Assembly (NCBI RefSeq): GCF_904849725.1
Contig: NC_058524.1
Span: 552,051,763 to 552,115,762, forward strand
DNA: 64,000 nucleotides
Source of the DNA: Hordeum vulgare subsp. vulgare
Taxonomy: Eukaryota; Streptophyta; Magnoliopsida; Poales; Poaceae
Reading direction: 5' to 3'
Positions 56,110-64,000 of this stretch are shown piece by piece. The notes under the pieces are model-generated. The model ran no database searches. It was not told the DNA's origin and was given only the letters and a program-made list of their open reading frames with translations. Numbering within the stretch: the first letter of the stretch is position 1; each line of letters opens with the position of its first letter. Position numbers and translations under genes: made by a program.

Positions 56110-56326
56110 ACCCGAGTATGTGTAGATTGGGTTCGCTTTCCCATGCTCTGCTCCAGATCCGAAGCAGAATTTCGGCAGCACCTCCCCGTTGTTCTCCTGA
56201 TACACGTCTCGGCAATAAGCAGAGAGGATGTGTACCCGGAGAACAACAAGGGGCACTAACGAAATTCCGCTTCAGGTCCGGACCAGATCATACAGGAAAA
56301 TGATCCCAATCTACACATACTCGGGT
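56110..56326. repeat. Foldback: 88-bp inverted repeat with 40-bp loop
   Basis: The left arm (56110-56197) begins acccgagtatgtgtagattg and ends cgttgttctcc. The right arm (56238-56326) begins ggagaacaac and ends with the exact inverted counterpart of the left start. The outer 22 bp pair perfectly, and the rest has a few mismatches and small indels. It lies just upstream of the TNP2 start on the minus strand. Confidence 0.92.
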
Positions 56327-56744
56327 TGTCCATGGATAATGTTGAACAATTCGAAAGGATGGTGGCTATAAATATGCAAAGACATGCCTATTTATAGATG
56401 TCGCCCTTTCAAACGGGGGATGCATACTGGTCACGCATACTCATGATTGAAGAAACCTATAGCTAGCAAGTTTCATCGGCACGACAACCGGAACAGAGCA
56501 AATTAAGGGGGTAGGAGGAGAAGTCATTTGTGCTCACCAACAAACACAGGGGCAGAGCTCGTCCAACGCATGTGGAGGTCGTCGAACAACTACACATTGA
56601 AATTCACCCGATCAACACAAATATGATGTTTTTATAATTAACTTAATCTGAAAATATGTGACCTAACTCATAATTTACAAAATTGTGACCCCGTCGGCCT
56701 CTAGAAGGCCGAAAAGCACGTTCTCGTTCAACAGGAGGCAGAAG
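56327..56744. other. CACTA 5' non-coding region
   Basis: No gene seen between the foldback and the G-rich array. Confidence 0.4.
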
Positions 56745-57435
56745 AGGTGTCGGGGTCGGGGCTTAGTGGTGTCGGGAGTCAGTGCCGTCGAGGGTCGGTG
56801 GTGTCATGTGTCGGTGGCGTCAGGGGTTGGGTGTTAGTGGCGTCGATGGTCAGGGGTCAGTGTCGTCGGGGGTCGGGGGTCAGTCGCATCGGGGGTCTTT
56901 TTGGTTAATAAGAAGACGAAGAGGTGTCGGGGTCAGGGGTTGGGGGGCAGTGCCGTCGGGGGTCGGGGGTAGAGGTCGGGGATCGGGGGTCGAGGGTCAG
57001 TGGCGTCGGGGGTCGGGGGTCGGGGTCGGGGGTCGGGGGTTGAGGGTCAGTGGCGTCGAGGGTCGGGGGTCGAGGTTCAGTGGCGTCGAGAGTCGAGGGT
57101 CAGTGGCGTCGGGCGTCGGGGGTCGGGTGTCAGTGGCGTCAGGGACCGGGGGTCGGTGGTCAGGGGTCGGGTGTTAGTGACGTCGGGGTCGGGGGTCGAG
57201 GGTCGGGGGTTGGTGGCGTCGGGCGTCGGGAGTCGGGGGTCGGGGGTCGGGGGTCGGGGTCAGTCGCGTCGGGGACCGAGGGTCAATGGCGTCGGGCGTC
57301 GGGGTTCGGGGGTCGGGGGTCGGGGGTCAATGGCGTCGGGGGTCGATGGTCAATGGCGTCGGGGGTCGAGGGTCGAGGGTCAGTGACGTCGGGCGTCGGT
57401 GGATGGGGGTCGAGGGTCAGTGTCGGGGTGCCGGG
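56745..57435. repeat. G-rich minisatellite (gtcgggggtcagtggc type)
   Basis: It is built of irregular units of gtcggggg(t/c) with interspersed cagtggcgtcg. Open frames on the plus strand (Gly/Arg/Val/Ser repeats) are a by-product. Runs of five Gs at ~7-8 bp spacing could form G-quadruplexes. Confidence 0.9.
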
Positions 57436-57790
57436 GTTCTTTTTTCCTCTTCTTTCCTCTTCTCCTCTCTCCTCTTTTTCTTCTTCTTCTTCTTGATCAT
57501 CTTATTATTATTATTATTATTATTCTTTTTTCTCCTCCTCCTCCTCTTCTTCTTCTTCTATCTTTTCTCTTTCTCCCCCTCTCCTCTTTCTTCTTCTTTT
57601 TTTCTTCTAGTTTTTTTATTCTCTTATTTTCTTCTAAGTTTTTTATTTTCTATCTATTTTTTCTTTTCTATCTACTTTTTTCTACCTAATAAACTAAAAA
57701 TCTAATTTAACAGGAAAAATAGAAAAAACTAACTATCTAATTAAAAAGAAAAAACAGAAAATAAACTAACTATCTAATTTAACAGAAAAT
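57436..57790. repeat. Pyrimidine-rich low-complexity tract
   Basis: It contains ttcttc, cctcct and (tta)n runs, then A/T-rich sequence with a duplicated aactaactatctaatt word (57728-57780). Not coding. Confidence 0.85.
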
Positions 57791-58457
57791 AAACTAACCT
57801 GCTAGCTTGAACCGGAGACCTCCGACGGCGCGGGGCGGTGGGGGACCTCCGGCGGCGCGGGGAGGAAGGGAGGGCGACCTCCGGCAGCGCGGGGAGGAGG
57901 GGAGGGCGACCTCCGGCGACGCGGGGAGGAGGGGCACGGGGAGGAGGGCGCGGCGAGCACCGACGACGCTGTGGGCCGAGGGAGCGGTGGGGCGAGGAAG
58001 GAACGGGGAGGAGGGGCGCGTGGAGGAGGGGAGGGTGAACTTTGATGGCGTGGGAAGGAGTGGCGGGGGGAGGAGGGGCGCGGCGAGCTCTGGCGGCACG
58101 ATGGGGCGAGGTAGGAATGGGGAGAGAGACGCGCGTGTGGGGGAGAGAGGAGTGGGGGTTTCGGGCGACGGCCGTTAAGGGGTTTGTCTCTTTATCGTCT
58201 GCCCCCCTACGGCAAAGAGGTGTAAGGCAGACGGCAAAAAGAGCGGCCGTTATGGGAAGAGAGGGGGTGCGTGGTGGGCTGCCCCATGCTCTTTGTCGTC
58301 TGTCGTCTTGCTCTTTGCCGTCTGTTGGCGCACGGCAAAGAGCAGACTGATGGCAAATATACTCTTTGTCATCAGTCTGCTCTTTGGCGTCCGTTTTTTT
58401 GTGACTGGCGACAAATAGGGTCTTTGCCATCAGCTAGCAGACGAAAAAGAAGAGGCC
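57791..58457. repeat. GC-rich repeats and right subterminal repeats
   Basis: The first half is a GC-rich degenerate tandem repeat (ggcgacctccggcggcgcgg-like, 57825-57930). Long frames are open on both strands, so I do not call a gene. From about 58185 the ctttgccgtctgc/gacggcaaag subterminal repeats mirror those of the left end. Confidence 0.75.
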
Positions 58458-58485
58458 GACGACAAATTTTCTGATTCCAGTAATG

Positions 58486-58861
58486 AATATGGCATCCACA
58501 TATAATATGAGAAATGCTACAGAGCTACCACTCACTTTCTTGTAAATACAGGCATCTCCATAAGTCTGTACAAACCCAAACGCTTTGATCACCTCATTAA
58601 AGCAAATGTTCCAACTCCAAGATGCTTGCACCAGCCCATAGATGGAGCGCTGGAGCTCGCATACCTTGTCAGCATTTTTAGGATCGACAAAACCTTCCGG
58701 ATGCATCATATACAATTATTCCTTAAGGAAACCGTTAAGGAATGCCGTTTTGACGTCCATTTGCCAGATCTCATAATCATAAAATGCGGCAATTGCTAAC
58801 ATGATTCGGACGGACTTCAGTATCGCTACGTGTGAGAAAGTCTCATCGTAGTCAACTCCTT
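58486..58861 (-). pseudogene. Copia reverse transcriptase, upstream part
   Basis: In coding order it includes the region before and up to the active site: MHPEGFVDPKNADKVCELQR, SIYGLVQASWSWNICFNEVI, then AFLILYVDA at the CACTA junction. The family motif is YVDD, and the second Asp is replaced by Ala, so the enzyme is dead even without the insertion. The right end joins LTR sequence at 58854-58861 (aactcctt), where gag, protease, integrase and the first part of the RT are missing. Confidence 0.9.
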
Positions 58862-59410
58862 AGTCACATTGAGATCATTAGGATGATGTTTTACCGAGTG
58901 GGCCCAGAGATACCTCTCCGTCACACGGAGTGACAAATCCCGGTCTCGATTCGTACCAACCCAACAGACACTTTCGGAGACACCCGTGGTGCATCTTTAT
59001 AATCACCCAGTTACGTTGTGACGTTTGATGCACCCAAAGCACTCCTACGGTATCCGGGAGTTGCACAATCTCACGGTCTAACGAAATGATACTTGACATT
59101 AGAAAAGCTTTAGCAGACGAACAACACGACCTATTGCTATGCTTAGGATTGGGTCTTGTCCATCACATCATTCTCCTAATGATGTGATGTCGTTATCAAT
59201 GACATCTAATGTCCATGATCAAGAAACCATGATCATCTATTGATCAACTAGTTAGCCAACTAGAGGCTCACTAGGGACATACTGTGGTCTATGTATTCAC
59301 ACATGTATTACGGTTTCCGGTTAATACAATTTTAGCATGAATAATAGACAATTATAATGAACTGGAAATATAATAAACTTTAATATTGCCTCTAGGGCAT
59401 ATTTCCAACA
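58862..59410 (-). repeat. 5' LTR remnant of the Copia element
   Basis: It is closely similar to 50272-50827 of the 3' LTR and ends ...gggcatatttccaaca. About 1.2 kb of the LTR is missing on its inner side. Confidence 0.92.
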
Positions 59411-59576
59411 TCTTTTGCATACCATTAGCTAAAATCGATCTTGTTTTATCTGCAGTTGGTTTTGGATCTTATCTGCTTAGTCGTATTTGTTTGAGGTAGT
59501 TCATACTCGGTGGAAAGTTTACTTGTACCTGAGTCCCGAGTGTGGTAGCTATCCTTACTCGGGATTATTTTTTGAC

Positions 59577-60660
59577 TTAGGAGAAAGTTGGTTCGCGGCT
59601 AAGCCCCGAGTGTGGAGGTTGTCCTCACTCGGGATCGAATCTCCCTATGGGAAAATAGAATCGCGGTTTGGGATGATAGTCATGGTCATCTTGGCGTCCG
59701 AATGAAAGTCTTGCTTTCATTCGGGACCGCTTTAACTTAGGCAAAAGTTGGTTCGCAGCTAAGCCCCCGAGTGTGGAAGTTTCCACAATCACTCGGGGAA
59801 GGGTCTAACTTAGGCGAAATAAGTTTGCTACCAAGAATTATTTGTTTTGTTCCGCTTGGCATCCGAGCGAAGGTCTTTCCTTCATTCGGAACCCCTTCGG
59901 CTTAGGCGAAAGCTGGTTCACAGCTAAGCCCCCGAGTGTGGAGGTTTCCACGATCACTCTGGGAAGGGTCCACCTTAGGAGAAACGTGTTTGCTACGGAG
60001 ATGATAGTCCTTGTCGACTTGTTGATGGTCATGTCCATCAAGGTATCCGAATGACGATTGTGTCCTCATTCCTAAACGTTTTGACTTAGGTGAAAGCTAG
60101 TTTGCAGCTAAGCCCCAAGTGTGGACGTCGTCCCTACTTGGTGCAAGATTTAAGTTGTTAAGGAATGATTGTCATGTTCATCTTGGCGTCCGAATGAAAG
60201 TCCTGCTTCCATTTGGGACCGCTTTAACTTAGGCGAAAGCTGGTTCGCAGCTAAGCCCCCGAATTTGGAAGTTTCCACGATCACTCGGGGAAGGGTCTAC
60301 CTTAGCCGAAACAGGTTTGCTACCAAGAAATGTTTGGTTCACTCATTTTGGCTCCCGAATATAGGTCTTGCCTTCATTCGAAACCACTTTAACTATGGCG
60401 AAAGCTAGTTTGTAGCTAGGACCCCGAGTGTGGAGGTTTCCACGATCACTCGGGGAAGGGTTTACCTTAGGCGAAACGGGTTTGCTACCGAGATGATAGT
60501 CCTTTTGGACTCGTTGATGGTCCTGTCCATCATGGCATCCGAATGACGACCGTGTCCTCATTCGGAACCATTTTAACTTAGGTGAAAACTGATCCGCAGC
60601 TAAGTCCCGAGTGAGGAGGTCGTCCGCACTCGAGGCAGGTTTTACCTTAAGCAAAGACGT
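59577..60660. repeat. Higher-order tandem repeat A-B-C-A-B-C-A in the gypsy element
   Basis: The landmark cttaggcgaaagctggttcg (variants) occurs at 59577, 59735, 59900, 60082, 60229, 60393 and 60577, with spacings of 158, 165, 182, 147, 164 and 184 bp. Unit types alternate regularly. A is followed by 'catcttggcgtccgaatgaa', B by 'gtttgctaccaagaa', and C by 'gatgatagtcctt' and 'gtccatca'. The three-unit period is about 500 bp. Confidence 0.9.
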
Positions 60661-60837
60661 GTTTGCGGTTAAGGATTTTTCACCCACTCGGGGTGTGTTT
60701 CGCCGGAGTGAAGTGTTCGAAGATAGTTGAAAAAATTAAGCACTTTATTCTTCTATTCATTCTGATTCATTACAGGAATGAAGAAAGCTCTATATGTAGA
60801 ACTTGTGGAGCAGGGCCGCGTGCCAAGATCTGGGTTC
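60661..60837. other. Spacer after gypsy pol
   Basis: Short non-coding stretch between the tandem array and the pol 3' end. Nothing recognisable. Confidence 0.4.
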
Positions 60838-62000
60838 CTATGTGTCATTGTCGATGTTGTACAGTCGGTAAGCCCCAATGTGTAGAACTTTGGAGATGGC
60901 GTATGGATCTTGCCACGGAGATGCCAGCTTGTGTGGTTTCTGTTGGTCCAGTTGGAGGATGAGATCCCCCTCATGAAACGCTCGACCACTGACTTGTCTG
61001 TCATGGTAGCGTCGAAGGTCTTGATGGTATGCCGTGGATCGAATGAGGGCTAATTCCCTTTCTTCATCTAGAAGATCAAGGTTGTCTTGGTGCGCTACTT
61101 CATCTTCGGCTTCATTGTACTGCTCCACTCGACAGGAGATGTGATGCAGGTCACTCGGCGGGACAACTTCCGAGTTGTACACCAAGAAGAAAGGAGTTCG
61201 CCCGGTTGAACGATTCAGAGTCGTTCACATACCCCACAATACGGATGGTACCTCCTCGACCCAAGCGCTAGTGGCATATTTGAGATCTCTCATCAGCCGG
61301 GGCTTCAGTCCTTGGAGTATCATGCCATTCGCTTGTTCCGCATGTCCATTGGACTGCGGGTGTGCCACGATGACATAGTTAACCCGAGTGCCCTGGGAGT
61401 GGCAGAACTCATGGAACTCATTCAAGTTCAAGTTACACCCATTGTCAGTGATGATTTCATGGGGAACTCCGAACTTGAAGATGATCTGCCGAATGAAGCT
61501 CACAGCGGTCGCTGCGTACAAACTTTTTATGGGTTTGGCTTCAACCCACTTGGTGAACTTATCCACCTTGACCAGCAGGTGGGTGAATCCACTCGATCCG
61601 GTGCGCAAACGGTCGACCATGTCGAGGCCCCAAACAACGAATGGTCAAGTGAGCGGGATCGTCTTCAATGCAGATGCAGGTTTGTGCGGTTGGTTCTTGT
61701 AGAACTGGCATCCAATGCACAGGTCCACCAAGTCCCTAGTTGCGTGATTGGCTTGGGGCCAATACAAACCTGCTCAGAAGGCCTTTGCCACCAAGGTCCG
61801 AGAGGACGCATGGTGTCTGCACGTTCTTGAGTGGATCTCGTGCAGGATTTGAAGTCCTTCCTCCGGAGAGATCCATTTGTGGTTGACACCTGTGACGCAC
61901 TTCTTGTAAAGTTTGTCCCTGAGTACTTTGAAAGCTTTACATCACCGAACGATCTGGCGGACTTCCTCCTCGTCCTGAGGAAGGTCTTACCAGCGCAGGT
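60838..62000 (-). pseudogene. Gypsy integrase (broken)
   Basis: In coding order: a degraded zinc-binding region (frameshifted, 62000-61700), then the core with THLLVKVDKFTKWVEAKPIK (first catalytic Asp region), FGVPHEIITDNGCNLNLNEF (second Asp) and VAHPQSNGHAEQANGMILQG (the Glu position region). The C-terminal part has AYHQDLRRYHDRQVSGRAFH and DLILQLDQQKPHKLASPWQD. At least two frame breaks are present (near 61665 and 61225). Integrases insert the DNA copy into the chromosome. This one is not functional. Confidence 0.9.
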
Positions 62001-63064
62001 TAAGCTAAATAAGGTTGTCTCCATTCGGTACTGATGACCAACATCTCATGGATGAGGTTGACCACGACCAACATCTCAGTCGAATCGGACATACCAATTG
62101 CTTGTGGGGGCTCCTCGGTGAAAGGATGCTCCTTGACCGAGGGCGTGCGTTGGTGCTCGAGGAACACGCCCTTTGGAACACTCCTCCGAGTGGACCCGAT
62201 CTTCGCCAAGTTGTCGGCTGCTTGGTTCTTGGCTCGGGGCACATGGTGTATTTCCAATCCTTCAAAGTTTTTCTCCATCTTCCTAACCGTGTTGCAATAG
62301 GTCTCATTGTTGGGCTTCTGATATCCCATTCCGTCATGACTTGCTTGACAATGAGATCCGAGTCTCCATAGATCATCAATCGGTGGATGCCGAGTGAGAT
62401 GGACATGCGGAGCCCATACACGAGGGCCTCATACTCGTCCTCATTGTGGGACAAATCGAAGTGAATTTGGAGCACGTAGCTTAATAACTCTCCCCTAGGA
62501 GAAACGAGAACCATCCCAGCCCCCGAGCCATGGAGATCTTGGATCCATCGGAGAACATAGTCCAATGATCGGGGACGAGTGGAGCAGGCTGCTCTTGCTC
62601 CACCCACTCGGCAAGGAAATCCGCCAGGGCCTGAGACTTGATTGTTTTCTTGGCTTCGAACTTGATCTAGAGCGGCAGGAGCTCAATCGCCCACTTGGCT
62701 ACTCAGCCAGTCGTGTCCCGATTGTGCAGAATTTCCGCTAAGGGAGCATCGCTGATGATAGTGACCGAGTAATCTTGGAAATAGTTGACCTCCTTCTTCA
62801 TGGTCAGGTAGATCCGATAGAACAGCTTCTGATAGTGTGGATACCTCTGTTTTGAAGGGGTTAAAACTTTGGAAATGTAGTAGATTGGCCGTTGTACCTT
62901 GTAAGCTTCTCCCGATTCTTTCCACTCCACAGTGAGTACGGTGCTAACCACTTGGCTAGTGGCAGCGATGTACACGAGCAAGGGCTCCTGGATTCTCGGA
63001 GTAGCCAACACCGGCTAGGTGGAAAGCAGGGCCTTGAGTTGGTCGAATGCGACCTCTGCTTCAT
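62001..63064 (-). pseudogene. Gypsy RNase H region (broken)
   Basis: The RT-linked RNase H (63064-62703) has EPLLVYIAATSQVVSTVLTV and PIYYISKVLTPSKQRYPHYQ. A second, plant-type RNase H (62607-62005) has GSGAGMVLVSPRGELLSYVL, NEDEYEALVYGLRMSISLGI and RLMIYGDSDLIVKQVMTEWD, with the family's acidic residues (E, D) visible. Having two RNase H domains is typical of Tat/Athila-type gypsy pol. Frameshifts separate the parts. Confidence 0.85.
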
Positions 63065-63803
63065 CAGTCCACTCGAACCTGTCAGATTTCTTCATCAATC
63101 GGTAGAGAGGCAGGGCCTTCTCACCGAGTCACGAGATGAAGCGACTGAGGGCCGCGAGGCAGCCCGTAAGCCTTTGCACATCGTGTATGCGCTCCCGCGT
63201 CTCATGAGGATGATGGCTTCGATCTTGTCGGGATTAGGATCGATCCCTCGCTCGGAAACAAGGAAACTGAGTAGCTTAACAATCGGTACACTGAAGGTGC
63301 ACTTGGCCGGGTTGAGCTTGATCTCGAAGCGTCGAAGGTTGGCGAAAGTTTTGGCGAGGTCGGCCAGGAGGTCGGAACCTTTTCGGGACTTGACCACGAT
63401 GTCATCCATGTACGCTTTGACATTCCGACCGACTTGTTTCTGCACACATTTTTGAATCATATGCTGGAATGTAGCTCAAGCATTTTGGAGACTAAATGGC
63501 ATCATGATGTAACAAAAACACCCGAATGGGGTGATGAACTGGTGGTACCCGGAGTACGCATCTAGGAACGACAAGCGTTCACATCCGGCAGTAGAATCAA
63601 TGATTTGATCTATGTTAGGCAAAGGGAAGTGGTCCTTGAGGTAGGCCCAATTGAGGTGCTTGAAGTCGATAGACATTCGGAGTGTATTGTTCTTCTTTGG
63701 CACCAGGACCACGTTCGCCAACCACTCGGAGTGGTAGACCTCACAGATGAAGTCGGCAGCTAGGAGCCGAGGAATCCACTTGCTGATTGCATTATGCTTC
63801 GAT
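63065..63803 (-). pseudogene. Gypsy reverse transcriptase (N-terminally truncated)
   Basis: In coding order: EWLANVVLVPKKNNTLRMSI, DFKHLNWAYLKDHFPLPNID, LSFLDAYSGYHQFI (first catalytic Asp), then NVKAYMDDIVVKSRKGSDLL with an intact YMDD active site. A TGA interrupts at about 63472, between FSLQNA and the MIQKC segment. The region upstream is cut off by the LTR beginning at 63804. Confidence 0.92.
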
Positions 63804-64000
63804 TGGGTTCTACCCTAGGTGCATCGCATGCGAATTAAAATTCCTACATGTAGAACATCCAAGAACATGCTATGGAGATGGATCACAGATCGTTACCACT
63901 AGACATGTAGTGTCGTGCAGCGGAAGTAGAGTTCGTGCAGCGCATCCACGTGGTTCTTCTCCTCCTCGTCCGTTCTCCCTCGAGTAGCCGGTCCGATCTC
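63804..64000 (-). mobile_element. Start of an unclassified LTR element
   Basis: At 63804 pol coding sequence stops and tgggttctaccctaggtgca begins. The layout (attcctacatgtagaac..., then gatggatcacagatcgttac...) parallels the reverse-oriented Copia LTR ends elsewhere in the window, so a minus-strand Copia LTR is likely. Only 197 bp are visible. Confidence 0.5.

Larger units (their letters stand above)
51828..58485 (-). mobile_element. CACTA-type transposon, 6658 bp, transposase core deleted
   Basis: 28-bp terminal inverted repeats (51828-51855 starting CACTACACGGATCAG; 58458-58485, whose reverse complement starts CATTACTGGAATCAG) match at 23 of 28 positions. The flanks are the 3-bp target duplication AAT (51825-51827 and 58486-58488). 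Subterminal gacggcaaag/ctttgccgtc repeats occur at both ends, so this is a different family from the other CACTA elements here. Minus-strand genes are remnants of TNP2 and of a Transposase_24-type protein. The TNP2 catalytic core is absent, so it is non-autonomous. Confidence 0.93.
49069..59410 (-). mobile_element. Angela-type Copia element with internal deletion
   Basis: It is bounded by TCTTT target duplications (49064-49068 and 59411-59415). The 3' LTR is complete (49069-50827). The 5' LTR keeps only its outer ~549 bp (58862-59410). Gag, protease, integrase and the first part of reverse transcriptase are deleted. A CACTA element (51828-58485) is inserted in the remaining reverse transcriptase. 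Confidence 0.93.
45585..63803 (-). mobile_element. Old gypsy element with pol on minus and a spliced ORF on plus
   Basis: Minus-strand pol (63803-60838), a higher-order tandem repeat tract (59577-60660) and a plus-strand multi-exon ORF (45585-48990) belong to one element. It is split by the Copia insertion 49069-59410, whose TCTTT target duplications rejoin the flanks cleanly. Both its ends are missing: the left is fused to Copia integrase, and the right is cut by an LTR at 63804. Confidence 0.75.

Noticed and set aside
56782..57705. Long Gly/Arg/Val/Ser-rich ORFs on the plus strand
   Set aside because: They are a by-product of the gtcggggg minisatellite and the following TTC tract. The repeat unit alone explains the open frames.
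57774..58430. 218-residue minus-strand ORF and overlapping plus-strand ORFs
   Set aside because: GC-rich degenerate repeats keep several frames open on both strands. The protein is Pro/Arg/Ser-rich without motifs, and its ends run into transposon subterminal repeats.
1..64000. CRISPR arrays, rRNA or tRNA genes, bacterial-type operons, host single-copy genes
   Set aside because: The tandem repeats lack the repeat-spacer structure of CRISPR, no rRNA or tRNA core was recognised, and all strong protein matches are to transposable elements except the captured B3 domain.

Overview
The window is repeat-rich grass DNA, most likely from a large Triticeae genome (wheat, Aegilops, barley or rye). The evidence is the Angela/BARE1/WIS-type Copia LTRs, a gypsy element whose LTR opens TGATACGTCTCCATCG, CACTA elements with agtcccggttcgtgg-type subterminal repeats, and a Stowaway MITE. 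I find no intact host gene, rRNA, tRNA or CRISPR. Family names rest on remembered sequence hallmarks, not on a database search.

Layout. 1-3210: the end of an unclassified LTR inserted into the leader of a minus-strand Angela-type Copia element, followed by that element's 5' LTR. 3211-19062: a plus-strand CACTA relic (TNP2 3' part, then an ORF2 with Transposase_24 and Ulp1-like parts). It is split by a MITE-like element and by a gypsy element (6143-16089) that has gag, protease and an extra ORF but no reverse transcriptase or integrase. 19063-20008: a truncated Copia LTR. 20009-23412: a second, minus-strand CACTA relic with a doubled right terminus. 23413-31709: anonymous intergenic DNA with duplicated blocks, a TTGCTTC-rich tract, two LINE-like tails, a Stowaway MITE and a candidate element flanked by 9-bp direct repeats.

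31710-45584: a plus-strand Angela-type Copia element, interrupted in gag by a structurally complete 9.06-kb CACTA element (35024-44085, ATA target duplication). That CACTA element carries a degraded but long TNP2 gene, a captured and exon-duplicated B3-domain gene, and two snRNA-type promoter signatures (USE plus TATA at Pol III spacing). One of these stands before a perfect 12-bp hairpin and a T-run terminator, which makes it the best candidate here for an undescribed small-RNA unit.

45585-63803: an old gypsy element with minus-strand pol and, on the opposite strand, a spliced gypsy-type ORF. A Copia element (49069-59410, TCTTT target duplication) is inserted in it, and a 6.66-kb CACTA element (51828-58485, AAT target duplication) is inserted in that Copia element at the reverse-transcriptase active site, giving three nested layers. 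The innermost element contains an 88-bp-arm foldback, a five-copy ~260-bp tandem array and a G-rich minisatellite. 63804-64000 begins another LTR.

Almost all coding regions carry stops or frameshifts. What remains informative is the insertion history, the captured gene and the higher-order tandem repeats.
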